A DNA stretch of 64,000 nt from Capitella teleta (lineage: Eukaryota > Annelida > Polychaeta > Capitellidae), in assembly GCA_000328365.1 (NCBI GenBank), contig KB310836.1, positions 353,132 to 417,131 on the forward strand. Direction: 5' to 3'. The notes under the pieces are model-generated. The model made no database searches. It was not told the origin of the DNA and saw nothing but the letters and a program-made list of their open reading frames with translations. Position numbers and translations under genes: made by a program. The stretch's first letter is position 1. Every line of letters starts with the position of its first letter. Shown here one piece after another: positions 27,707 to 37,230 of this stretch.

Positions 27707-28306
27707 TCACAAGAGAATCGCGTCGTCCTCTTCGATATCCTCATCCGCGTCATCATCGTCGTCTTTTATGGTATCCGGATGTGGTATCTGTATTCCCGGT
27801 ACGTCGATATCATTGTCGGTTGCCTTAATCACTTTCCCGCCATCACTTTCCAGTAAATCGGTCATGAATTTAATGTAGGTCACTGCCAACTTGAGGGTTT
27901 CAATTCGGGATAATTTCTTTTCGTAAGCGAACGTTGGCACTCTTTTTCTCAACACGCAGAACGCTTCGTTCAACTGGAACATTCTTTTGCGTTCTCGAAT
28001 ATTCGCTGCCCTTCTCTGTTCCACACTTATCACTCGCCTTCTCTTCCTTTTCCTTGGTTCAGCCTCGATTTCGTTTTGGTGATAGTACTCTTCCTCGCCC
28101 AACTCAGCCCCGTATCCACTTTTGGTATCCCAGGCGGGAGCAGCGACATACTGCGTCCCATTGTACACCATCTCAGTCCCTTCGGCTTGACCGTTGGGAA
28201 TTTCCCGCCATGTAGTTTGGTTGCCATGGAGACGAGGATCTGTGTAGTAGGATGAATTCGGATCCTGTGTGACCATGTACGTCGGATATCCGGTATAATC
28301 CTGCAT
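27707..28306 (-). CDS. FERD3L: Fer3/FERD3L-type bHLH transcription factor, paralog 1
   Basis: Intronless, 199 aa, starting at ATG 28306. The N-terminal part is Tyr-rich (residues 1-75), followed by a basic nuclear-localisation-like stretch RKRKRRR (85-91) and a bHLH domain at about 97-148. The basic region reads NIRERKRMF with the E-box-contacting Glu at 105. Helix 1 is [14 protein letters not shown], the loop [10 protein letters not shown], and helix 2 [14 protein letters not shown]. The [13 protein letters not shown] signature is typical of Fer3/FERD3L and the neighbouring PTF1A group; the match is closest to Fer3. The C-terminus is very acidic (about residues 173-196). Within the bHLH it differs from the paralog at 31107-31652 at only about 6 of 53 positions. 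The likely role is neurogenic or progenitor transcriptional control as a heterodimer with an E-protein. Helix 1 has Cys-Val where the paralog has Asp-Ser. Confidence 0.9.
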   Translation of the reverse strand: MQDYTGYPTYMVTQDPNSSYYTDPRLHGNQTTWREIPNGQAEGTEMVYNGTQYVAAPAWDTKSGYGAELGEEEYYHQNEIEAEPRKRKRRRVISVEQRRAANIRERKRMFQLNEAFCVLRKRVPTFAYEKKLSRIETLKLAVTYIKFMTDLLESDGGKVIKATDNDIDVPGIQIPHPDTIKDDDDDADEDIEEDDAILL

Positions 28307-28355
28307 GATTACACAACGTCTTATATCTATGATCTGTGTGAAGTTTATCGCAAGC

Positions 28356-28364
28356 TTTTAAATA
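28356..28364 (-). promoter_or_regulatory. TATA-like box of the first bHLH gene
   Basis: The minus strand reads TATTTAAAA, about 50 bp upstream of the ATG at 28306. That would place transcription start roughly 20-25 bp before the start codon. It is the only strong TATA-like match in the immediate 5' flank. Confidence 0.45.
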
Positions 28365-30212
28365 GACGCGGACATTAAAAGCAATTATGAACATATGGTA
28401 TATAAACTAAAAACTCTGATCTTAGATGATCGTCTTTAATCGATATCAGCCATTGGTTGTTTTTCTTCCGTTGGCACAGGTTGTCTGAATTGCCCCACCA
28501 CATGGTACACATGGCATTTGACAAAGCTGTCTTCTCAGGTCCAACGGCAAAGGTTGCCTGCCTCATTGGATCACATATGTACAGGACAAGTGTATGCCAG
28601 GGAACAACACCCAACACCCCTCCTGAAAGGTCAACCACACACATCAAACTAATCACATATTAATTACTATTATAAGCTTGAGGCCAAGTGATTTGTAAAT
28701 GTTGAATTCCGTGCATTCTTAACTTCACTTTGCCGTACCATGCATTCATCACAAAAATCACAAAGAATTGATGTTATGTAATATTATAAGCAATATTTCC
28801 GTTAGATGTTGACTTGATTGAGTAATGCTGGAGAAACATGTGTGTTGTTTTGCTTTGTTGATCCGAAACAAATCAGACCATTCAGTCAATTGAAGAGTGG
28901 AATTCGGAATATACAGTTGTGCCGTGTTTTCACTTCTAACCTTACTACTTGTATTATTGATTACTGCTTGAAAAAGAGAAGAGGAGGAGGCTGGGATGTA
29001 ACAATGCCTATAAGCAGGATGAGGGGTGGGGAGTGGTGCCATGTATTATGAGCGAATTATGCAACAATAAGTGTCACCATTGGAACCTCATCAAGAGCAC
29101 GAGTGGGAATAACCTGAGTTACACATTGGTTATGTAACAAGTGAAGCCAAGCTCTCAGGAATCAACTTGTCAGGAGAACCAGATTCGCGCTATTCGTTAT
29201 GATTTTAATTAAAATACATCCCTGACCTGTGGTCGCCCATGCGTGGCTGAGGGTGTCCAAAGACCAATGAATCGTGAATGTCATTGCACTGCCCAGGTGC
29301 ACGCGGCAACCAGACGAACCTGAGAGGCACGCACTCCAGCTCCGAGTCCTAGCACCCTCTAGGACGTAACATGCTTCATTGACACACGTAGCAACGACCA
29401 GAATTACGTAATACTCAATCGCAGACGAGCGATACTTGTCTACAGGTGTAAGTTCAGTTAAATTTACTTTTATAGAATTCTCGATTCCCATCAGAAACCA
29501 ATTTGTCACCCATACCTATATTATTAAACCGCACTTTATGTTATTAATATTTTTCCTCTTTGTTAATCAGGATGTCACATTCAGGTAGCTGACAGAGATT
29601 TACCTGCAACCCATCCAAGCTAATCAACTGACTTAGACACGGTCGCATTAATTATTATGAGTTATGTAAAATTGCGAATTGACATAACATTTTTTTTTTC
29701 CTTTCCTGGGTATACCAAATTAACTTCACGGTGGTGCGTGACTGGAAGCACTTAATGAATACAGGCAACGAGATCACGTGACCAAAATCGTGAGCTTCGT
29801 AATGAAATTCACGATATTTCTTTCTAACGCCTCGACAGCACAACAAACACGTGGATTTCGTTTTTCTTTATTTGCTCTTCAGTTCCTTGCAGATGCAAAA
29901 GGAAAGATCGCCCTTTTTTTGTAGGAGGTTGTAAATTGGTAATTCAAGTTAACTGCTATTATCAAAGAAAGCTGCACGAACATATGCAATGACATATTTG
30001 GCAAAGGCATTTCTCCTATCTCTATAGTCTTTCTGATGATTTATTTTCCTTCGGTTTGCTTTTGAGGTAATTTGTTTAAGATCGGAATCCTGGTTAGCCA
30101 GTCTCTTGGGAAATTATATTTTAACTTTTTTTTTTTAGCTTTAAAGAGTGCGTTGGTCGACGGCCATATGTTTAGCGACTAGTACTAGTAGCAAAGGGTT
30201 ATTATAAAACTG

Positions 30213-30266
30213 TACTCCAACGCCATTTCCATGCAGTACCCAGTGCAGTACGCGGAGTACCCCCGC
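30213..30266 (+). pseudogene. 54-bp copied fragment of bHLH paralog 2 coding sequence
   Basis: This segment matches 31194-31247 of the second bHLH gene with about seven mismatches. It translates in the same frame as [18 protein letters not shown] against [18 protein letters not shown] (residues 30-47). Homology stops abruptly on both sides, and a C-run and (CAAAA)n tract follow. It is a partial duplication placed about 0.9 kb upstream of its source, with no sign of being a working exon. Confidence 0.8.
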
Positions 30267-30267
30267 C

Positions 30268-30312
30268 TCCCTCCCCCCCCCCAAAAAAAACAAAAACAAA
30301 ACAAAACAAAAA
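30268..30312 (+). repeat. Poly-C then CAAAA low-complexity tract
   Basis: A run of C with a few T is followed by A-rich CAAAA units. It directly abuts the copied bHLH fragment. Confidence 0.8.
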
Positions 30313-30828
30313 AACTAGGAAGATCCTAGAGGCTGCGTCACGTGACACCAGTTCCTGAACCATATTGTACGACAAAGATGCACATGTATACTAAGCAAAT
30401 ACTTCGTATTATTTCGTTTTCTTCGGAATCGGATATTATTTTTGTGAACACTGCATAATGCAAAATGCAGACTAACAATGAATTTGCTCGAAAGGATTAT
30501 CCAAGAACACAGTACTTAAGAGGCTAATTATATCATTTACTTTATATTAAGTTTAGCATATTATTATGTTTCTTGCAATGAAGACAAATAGTGGCAATGC
30601 TACCACTGACAATCGACCCAAACCGCGTTTTTCTCACTTTAATCGCAAGATTATCTATAAAAAGAAGTAATAACCCAATGATAATCGAGATCCATATCAT
30701 GCTGATCAATTACATCAACCTTCTTGCTGCATAAATTGACGCAAGTAGTTCTGATTTCGGCTTCTCTACACATGCTTTACGAACGAACGCGCATAATTTT
30801 CATCTGAGCCAAGGCATGAGGTGTGGCA

Positions 30829-30847
30829 GCAATTGAGGCTCAATTGC
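30829..30847. promoter_or_regulatory. 19-bp palindrome with two CAATTG E-boxes
   Basis: GCAATTGAG and CTCAATTGC are perfect reverse complements about a single central base. Each arm has one CANNTG E-box (30830-30835 and 30841-30846). It lies about 260 bp upstream of the ATG of bHLH paralog 2. Possible bHLH dimer-pair binding or autoregulation is inferred. Confidence 0.4.
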
Positions 30848-31030
30848 ACGCGAAAAGAAATCACAGCTTTACAAAGTGTCTGGATCCATCGAAGCGTGAT
30901 CTCTGCGGACTTCATCTTTACGCAGATGGAAGATGCTCTCTTCTTTCAGCCAATCACAAGACCCGCACGAGCCACGGCAGCCTCCATTGGTTGTCGGTCG
31001 CGTGCCAGACACGCCCTCTTCTCACAGAAA

Positions 31031-31069
31031 CAGCTGCTTTTCGTGGAGCGCCAAATTTGGGTATTAAAG
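31031..31069 (+). promoter_or_regulatory. Core promoter of bHLH paralog 2: CAGCTG E-box and TATA-like box
   Basis: CAGCTG lies at 31031-31036 and TATTAAAG at 31062-31069, 38 bp before the ATG at 31107. CCAAT and inverted CCAAT motifs sit further up near 30950 and 30987. The spacing suits a TATA-driven promoter with a short 5' UTR. Confidence 0.45.
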
Positions 31070-31106
31070 GAAGAGTGTGAGGGAGAATCGAAACAGATAA
31101 TCCGAG

Positions 31107-31652
31107 ATGGAGACACCGTGGCAGAACGATCCATTCGTTGACTACGCAGCTCCGCCAGCGAAGAGACAATGCATGGAGACCAACTGCAATCCGTACTTCA
31201 ACGCCACTTCCATGCAGTACCCAGTACAGTATCCGGAGTACCCGTGCGACGGGTACCCAACCACACAAGATTGCAGCCAGGCGTACCCTCAACCACCTTC
31301 CCCCTACTGGTCAGGAAGTGAGTACTACACGGACTCGTCTTGTGGCAAGCGGAAACGGAAACGCGTCATCACAACGGAGCAGCGTCGAGCCGCCAATGTC
31401 CGCGAGAGAAACCGGATGTTCCAACTGAACGAAGCGTTCGACAGTCTGCGCAAGAGAGTTCCGACTTTCGCCTACGAGAAAAAGTTGTCGCGCATTGAAA
31501 CTCTACGGTTAGCTGTGACGTACATTGAATTCATGGCGAAAGTTGTTGAAAACAACGGAGACGAGAGCTCCAAGGCGGCGACCATGAAATCCGCTAAAGA
31601 CATTTGTTCCATGCTGACGTCATTCACAGAAGCGGATGTGACGTCATTGTGA
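31107..31652 (+). CDS. FERD3L: Fer3/FERD3L-type bHLH transcription factor, paralog 2
   Basis: Intronless, 181 aa, from ATG 31107 (GAGATGG context). The N-terminus is Tyr/Pro-rich (residues 1-75). The basic stretch KRKRKR (81-86) precedes a bHLH at about 92-143: [14 protein letters not shown], then [15 protein letters not shown], then [14 protein letters not shown], with the E-box Glu at 100. The family signature is Fer3/FERD3L. It lies head-to-head with a close paralog at 27707-28306, 2.8 kb away, pointing to a local duplication with inversion. The C-terminus is short and lacks the acidic tail of the paralog, so the two proteins differ most outside the bHLH. The helix 1 sequence (FDSLRKRVP) is nearer the usual family form than that of paralog 1. 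Confidence 0.92.
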   Translation: METPWQNDPFVDYAAPPAKRQCMETNCNPYFNATSMQYPVQYPEYPCDGYPTTQDCSQAYPQPPSPYWSGSEYYTDSSCGKRKRKRVITTEQRRAANVRERNRMFQLNEAFDSLRKRVPTFAYEKKLSRIETLRLAVTYIEFMAKVVENNGDESSKAATMKSAKDICSMLTSFTEADVTSL

Positions 31653-31751
31653 CGGCTTTACACCAAGATTTCTGCTGACTTTTGACTCTTGCCTTGCATA
31701 TTATTGCTCATCTATTTATCTTCATTTACCATTATGTCAACATCTTTGATT

Positions 31752-31775
31752 CATTTATTTATTTATTTATTTATA
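31752..31775 (+). promoter_or_regulatory. AU-rich element in the 3' UTR of bHLH paralog 2
   Basis: ATTTATTTATTTATTTATTT gives five overlapping ATTTA pentamers about 100 bases after the stop codon. The paralog has a similar element just after its own stop. Both mRNAs may be short-lived; this is inferred from the known behaviour of AUUUA clusters. Confidence 0.5.
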
Positions 31776-31976
31776 CTATTTTAATTATTTATTTTTTGAC
31801 TTCGTATTGCATCCATTGCCATTCCTAGTCACTCGCCATGCATATTATTATTTATAAAAATATTTATTCTACTTCAATTCCATTTGTTATGTATCTATAG
31901 CTGCTTTCGCTAAAACACACTTCAGAAGGGAAAAAATACATTGTAAATAGATAATAGAGATGGAAAGACAGCAGGT

Positions 31977-32648
31977 GCAGAAGAGAGATTAATCGACTGG
32001 TTGCTTCGATGCTGAGGTAGTTCTGATGCAGAAGAGAGATGAATCGACTGGTTGCTTCGATGCTGAGGTGATTCTGATGCAGAAGAGAGATGAATCGACT
32101 GGTTGCTTCGATGCTGAGGTAGTTCTGATGCAGAAGAGAGATGGATCGACTGGTTGCTTCGATGCTGAGGTAGTTCTGATGCAGAAGAGATATATATCGA
32201 CTGGTTGCATAGATACTGAGGTGGTTCTGATGCAGAAGAAAGATGAATTGACTAGTTGCTTCGATGCTGAGGTACATGTAGCTCTGGTGCAAAAGAGTGT
32301 TGAATCGATTGGTTGCTTTGATGTTGAGATGATTCTGGTGCAAAAGAGAGTTCGATCGACTGGTTGCGTTCATGCTGAGGTAGTTATGGTGTAAAAGAGA
32401 GGTGAATCGACTGGTTGCTTCGATGCTGAGGTAGTTCTGATTCAAAAAAGAGATGAATCGATTGGTTGCTTCGATACTGAGGTAGTTCTGATTCAAAAAT
32501 AAGAGATGAATCGATTGGTTGCTTCGATACTGAGGTAGTTCTGATTCAAAAAAGAGATGAATCGATTGGTTGCTTCGATACTGAGTTAGTTCTCATACAG
32601 AAGAGAGATGAATCGACTAGTTGCTTTGATGCAGAGGTGGCTCTGGTG
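31977..32648 (+). repeat. Minisatellite, 51-bp unit, about 13 copies
   Basis: The unit begins GCAGAAGAGAGATGAATCGA and continues CTGGTTGCTTCGATGCTGAG then GTAGTTCTGAT. Successive units start at 31977, 32028 and 32079, exactly 51 bp apart. Middle copies (32275-32400) have diverged. A second subfamily at about 32433-32586 carries TTCAAAAA in place of GCAGA, and one copy has three extra bases. Because 51 is divisible by three, long open frames run through on both strands; these are artefacts of the period. It starts about 325 bp after the second bHLH stop codon. Confidence 0.92.
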
Positions 32649-33024
32649 GAATATTGCAAATGTGTCGAATCGTTCAATACCATAAAGCAAATATTTTATA
32701 TGAGATTGCATGGTGGGGAATGAAGCGCGAGATTTCAATTCGAAGAGGATCCTGTAGCGATGGCAGAGACAGCGATACCACATGAGTAAGAAGAGTGGGC
32801 ACGTTTTTCTTATTCTATGACGTACCCAGCTGATAATTATATCACCAAGAACGCAAAAACAAATATACGCGAACGGATTGTAAGAGGGTTACTTGCGGAA
32901 AGATGATTTGAAAGATGAAATGTCCGGAAGAGAATGAAATGCAGATGGAATGAAGTTCGGAATTTTAAGTCCGAAGAGGAAAGGTGAACGGTCTAAAAGG
33001 CGAAGGCACGAGTGAGTCACATAA
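32649..33024. other. Intergenic between minisatellite and LINE fragment
   Basis: Nothing recognised apart from what may be the 3' tail of the adjacent LINE fragment. Confidence 0.4.
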
Positions 33025-33339
33025 TTATTGGGCACACAAAACATAGTTCATAGGGTTATAAGGGTTGGTATGTGGCTCTGGTTTATATTTGGAAAGCTTG
33101 GGGTGGGGACGGTTGCTATATAGCTTGAACATGAAGCAGGCGAGGGCGAAATTTCGGCGATGTCCTAATGATGTGACGTTGGGGGCTGCGCAGTCAGCGT
33201 CGGTGATGTGATGAGTTCGAAAAAGGGTGAGAATGATCCGCATGGCTTTGCGTTGTAGGCTTTCTAATAGCCCAGTCTGTGTGGCTGTGTGGGCGGCCCA
33301 AACAGGAGTGGCGTATTTGAGATGCGGCCTCACATACAT
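33025..33339 (-). mobile_element. LINE fragment: C-terminal end of a non-LTR reverse transcriptase (CR1/Jockey-like)
   Basis: A 104-residue open stretch begins YVRPHLKYATPVWAAHTATQ and continues LLESLQRKAMRII. This is the conserved motif just after the catalytic part of non-LTR reverse transcriptases (VRPHLEY..PVW..H....LE..QRRA). A stop follows normally after HTNPYNPMNYVLCAQ, which resembles the end of an ORF2. The catalytic FADD region and everything upstream are missing, so it is a typical 5'-truncated dead copy. Confidence 0.75.
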
Positions 33340-34242
33340 TTGTAGATTTTTAAGATGTTTAACAGCACGGTTTCTGTGCGATTAAACTTAGTACCGTTTT
33401 GCACTCCATATAATTTTTTTTTTAACTGAGAAGGTTGCAATAATTATAAGTTAGAATTCTGGTTACCTCAATAAACCGCAATTTCCTCTGAAAAGTTCGG
33501 TAACCCGTATGTTTTGCTCTTTTTTTTTTTTTTTTTTTTTCATGCTTTGTATAAGACATCAATCTTTCGATTCTTGCTGACATATCACATCTGCCAGCGA
33601 ACCCCAACACACTAGTGTTGATTTGTATAATAAATTAAATAATCAAGCAGTTCTGACAGCAGCGTGTGCCAAGGTACTTTGCCGCCAGCCAGAAATATAT
33701 CAATTATGCAATGCAGACAGGCTTACAAAGGGTACTGAACCTGCAATGTACTCAAGGGTGTAGGTGCATTTCTTGGTCATAAGTCAAAGTGACAACAAGG
33801 TGAGTTTGGTGTTCCTGATTTCAGACTCCATTATAGTTATTAATGTCTATAAGACTGTCTTCCATCCAGGTGCTTATGCAGCTAATGCACTGGCTTAGAA
33901 ATGAAGAAGGCAGCTGATGCATGGGGGTCAAACGTACTCAAAACGTAGAGGTCATTCGATCTCCTTAGTTGTGAAACTACACAACCACACAGAGAAAGGT
34001 CACCCTGGAAGAAACCCCAACAAGCAGAATAACTTAATGCATAAAAAAAATGTAAATAGGTTCAGATTACATAACACAATTGGAATTCATTTGAGTGAGA
34101 GCAAGAACAACGCCTCCGAAAGAACTCAATCACTTGAATCCCATCGATCACTGGAATCCAAAAACATGTTTCGCTATCTCAATAATTAGACTTGTACCAA
34201 AACGTCAAAATAATGCAGTTGGATGTAAGGTGGCGGCTCAAT

Positions 34243-34294
34243 CACGTGCCTGACAGCAGTCACGTGTTGGGGTCGTTGCTTTTGGCGTCACGTG
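34243..34294. promoter_or_regulatory. Cluster of three CACGTG E-boxes
   Basis: CACGTG occurs at 34243-34248, 34261-34266 and 34289-34294, each preceded by T. The palindrome is bound by MYC/USF/MITF-type and Hairy/E(spl)-type bHLH factors. Three in 52 bp is well above chance in this AT-rich sequence, so this is a candidate enhancer. Its target is unknown; the nearest genes are bHLH paralog 2 and RIC8. Confidence 0.4.
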
Positions 34295-35916
34295 CATTTA
34301 ACAGATAACCGTTAATGCTCAAATATTAATTTGTAGTCACCCGGCTAATGACCTTTCTTTTGTGTTCAATTGGCAAATTGTCGGTAATAATTATATTGTT
34401 CTTTGAAGAAGAGATTCATTATTTGGCGAGAAAATACGAGAAATCGGCACGGACTCACGGTTGACTGACACGCCCAGTCGGGGAGGCATTGCTCGCGTGA
34501 ACAGCAAAAGCACAATTATCATCAAACTGTACTCACAAATGAAAAAAATCAAACGTTTTACACCCGGGACATATTGCATTACCCCGTGGACAGGTGACCC
34601 CCATGTGACAGCTTCGTGGTCGACAGGTTCGCCATTCATGTATCATGTAAACCTGAGTCGTCGCCGGGGTCGATATAGGTCACCGTAGACAGCGCCTTTC
34701 ATCCCATTCCAGTCAAATCATCACGATCCCAAAACAAGAAAAACAAAAATAAAAACAAAAATCTCCAGATGACGCAAAACCCAATGTGGGTTCGGACTTT
34801 CCCTCGAAACGAGTCAATCGTGGGGTGGGGCTGGGCAATGAATAAAGTATATTATATAATGATCTCCAGTTCACAGGAAACCCCGTAGCGATCTGCATTT
34901 CCTACTGATTCTTCGTTCGAGTGAAAGCGATACTTCAGTGCAAATCTTGTTGCCGTCGAAGGCATTAGTCTGATTCTGCTGACCTGGAAAGCAACGCTCG
35001 AATCTTGTCGAACTCGCAAACTTTCTGCACTCACAGAAGGAGTCCGTGGCTAATTACATATAATAGTTCCACTTATCTCTTTAATGTTATTCGTCCATTT
35101 ATCAAGTCAGCTTCACCAAAAGGAAATAAACTCCAACACGAGGAGACCATCATACGTGTGCTTTACTAACTTAAAGAATCACTCAAGTGGGTGATTGATG
35201 ATCTAAATTAATCTATCCAATCGCTTCTGATCTCACAGTGAATTAAACTAGAGACTTGTATTCACAGAAGCACCGGTACGTGATTAATTAGCACCTTGAT
35301 GTAGGGCGGACATTTGTCACCAAGGGAGACCAGGCTTTGTAGAAAAATATAATCGACATTTACAGTAATTAAAATCCATATAGTGTTTCGCCTTTGATCT
35401 GGGCTGAAAAGCCTTTGAATTGTCAGCAAGTTTTATGCCTCTTGGAGTGAGTTGATAGACCAGGATTCCCGAGCAATTAATGTCTATTAAATATATAAGT
35501 TTTTGATGCAGGGCGCCTACGCGATTAATCGGCAATTTTGGGCCGCTCTGTACGTATCGCGGGTGTGAAATGTGATCAATGAGGTAGTTGCAATTTAACT
35601 ACGGTGACATCTTAAACTATTATGCTAATTTCTTGTGTTATCATTGATTCAATTCTGGCACAATGTGTTCTGCGAGATCGTGGATAACTTACTCAAATTA
35701 AAAGATAGTATACATTGGGGTTGTACATGTATATCATTAGTTCCAACTCCCACAAGATGAAAGCGATGATCATCCTGAATCCTCGGTTGTATGGCGGTCT
35801 GATTGGTTCCCTGGGCGAAATCTAGGCCAGTGTTCGGTTTCTAGAACCCTTTTTGCATCAATGAGGTATATAGTGCGATTTTGGAATCCCTTGAATATCT
35901 CTTGGCTTAGTATATG

Positions 35917-35947
35917 ATCAAAGAATTTGGTTTCCAAATTCTTTGAT
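35917..35947. repeat. Perfect 14-bp inverted repeat with 3-nt loop
   Basis: ATCAAAGAATTTGG, then TTT, then CCAAATTCTTTGAT. All 14 pairs match. It is too short for a microRNA precursor and lies far from any gene. Confidence 0.8.
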
Positions 35948-36592
35948 ATAATGTACAATGAAATTTAATGACCCCAAAACTGAGTCAGATTTATATAATT
36001 ACAGCCCATCTTCTATCAAGCCTTTGCAAGGCAGGAAAAAATACATGTGTATTTAGAAGTAAATACATGTATATGAAATATATATAAGGATAAACTACTC
36101 ATGCCAGAGGCATATCTTTATAGACTATCTTATAAATCACGATAAGCAACAAAACATCCTCTGAGTGATATATTTTTAAATTCTAAATGACAACAATTTA
36201 TATTTATTTCTTCTCGGACTCTTTTGGTCATCACAGGGGTGAAGATAGGTCAGCATACAGCTGCCTTGGGTCGATGGGCTAATGCGTTTTTTGCAGATCG
36301 TATTCTATGGTCGTCATTGAAGATGCATCTCATTTCTTCGTCTCATCAGAAATCCGATTGCTGTAATTCACCTCAAGGGTGATTGGTATTATTGATAATG
36401 TTGTTATACTCGGTCTGACGAAGGAATACATTGACAGTTGGTTTTTAAATAATTTCCACACAGCGGATTACAAGAACGTTTATCTTATGAGGCATGAGAT
36501 GCACGAACATCCGTATTTCAGACAAAACGATTGCGAAATACTTGAATTTTTTCCCAACTCTTAGGAAACCCCTTGATAGCTCAAAAAAAAAG

Positions 36593-36724
36593 NNNNNNNN
36601 NNNNNNNNNNNNNNNNNNNNNNNNNNNNNNNNNNNNNNNNNNNNNNNNNNNNNNNNNNNNNNNNNNNNNNNNNNNNNNNNNNNNNNNNNNNNNNNNNNNN
36701 NNNNNNNNNNNNNNNNNNNNNNNN
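36593..36724. other. Assembly gap (132 N)
   Basis: A run of N that swallows one end of the MITE copy on its right. The intact copy at 61686-62398 suggests about 206 bp of element is missing here, more than the gap length. The gap size is therefore nominal or the copy is shortened. Confidence 0.97.
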
Positions 36725-37230
36725 TGATGGCTGATTGGTCCCGTTCCTCTCGTGAAGCTATCGATTTCAGCCAATCAGAGCAGATCATCTTCGCCATAAA
36801 AGGACATCTTTATTGTTTACGAAACGAAAGCGCATGCGTGGTGCACTCTGGCTGACCTTTTTACTGTTTCAGGATGAGAAACGTGGTAGGTGTCCTAGAA
36901 AATCGCTTGTTAAAATAAGAAAAATAGCGAAAAATATTTTTTGTTTGCGCCTGACTGGTGGCAAAATGATTATTCTATCTATTTCCGAAAAGAAAATAAA
37001 AAAATATCAAGGGGTTTAGTCGCAGGACACGGTGATATGACGAGGCCCATTCTAAAAGATGGGGAACTCGGTGTTTCATCACAGCGACTGACGTCACGCC
37101 TAATTAGCATTATATCTCCCGCGAAATCGTTAGCGATGATATTCCTTGTGTGGGCCAGGCATAAGAATCATCTTTGGTGCATCAAATAACGACTCAAAGT
37201 CCATTTTCAACCAGTTCTCCCTCCCTTTAA
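36725..37230 (+). mobile_element. TTAA-flanked MITE, copy A (one end lost in gap)
   Basis: About 506 bp aligns, in the opposite orientation, with 61686-62192, with roughly 15-20 differences by eye. It ends AGTTCTCCCTCCCTTTAA, the same terminal sequence as copy B. No transposase frame is present; the open frames shared by the two copies come from the nucleotide similarity. It is non-autonomous. The terminal TTAA suggests a piggyBac-type mover, but this is inference. Confidence 0.75.

Larger units (their letters stand above)
28365..31061. other. Shared 2.7-kb region between the divergent bHLH genes
   Basis: This must contain the regulatory DNA of both genes. Visible items: an unrecognised open stretch at 28375-28656 (-), E-boxes including CACGTG near 29776, a copied bHLH-gene fragment at 30213-30266, a poly-C/poly-A tract at 30268-30312, a symmetric CAATTG palindrome at 30829-30847, and CCAAT motifs near 30950 and (inverted) 30987. 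Confidence 0.6.
33340..36592. other. Intergenic; no gene recognised
   Basis: Contains a T run (33520-33540), a cluster of three CACGTG sites (34243-34294) and a perfect 14-bp hairpin (35917-35947). The remaining sequence is AT-rich with short meaningless frames. Confidence 0.55.

Noticed and set aside
28375-28656. 93-codon stop-free stretch (-) with coding-like composition
   Set aside because: No family resemblance, no convincing start, and its opposite strand is also open. It may be a fragment of an unknown transposon but cannot be supported.
31864-32496. Frame of 210 codons (-) of repeating NYLSIEATSRF-like units, and 122 codons on +
   Set aside because: Produced by a 51-bp minisatellite whose period is a multiple of three; no start context, domain or splice support.
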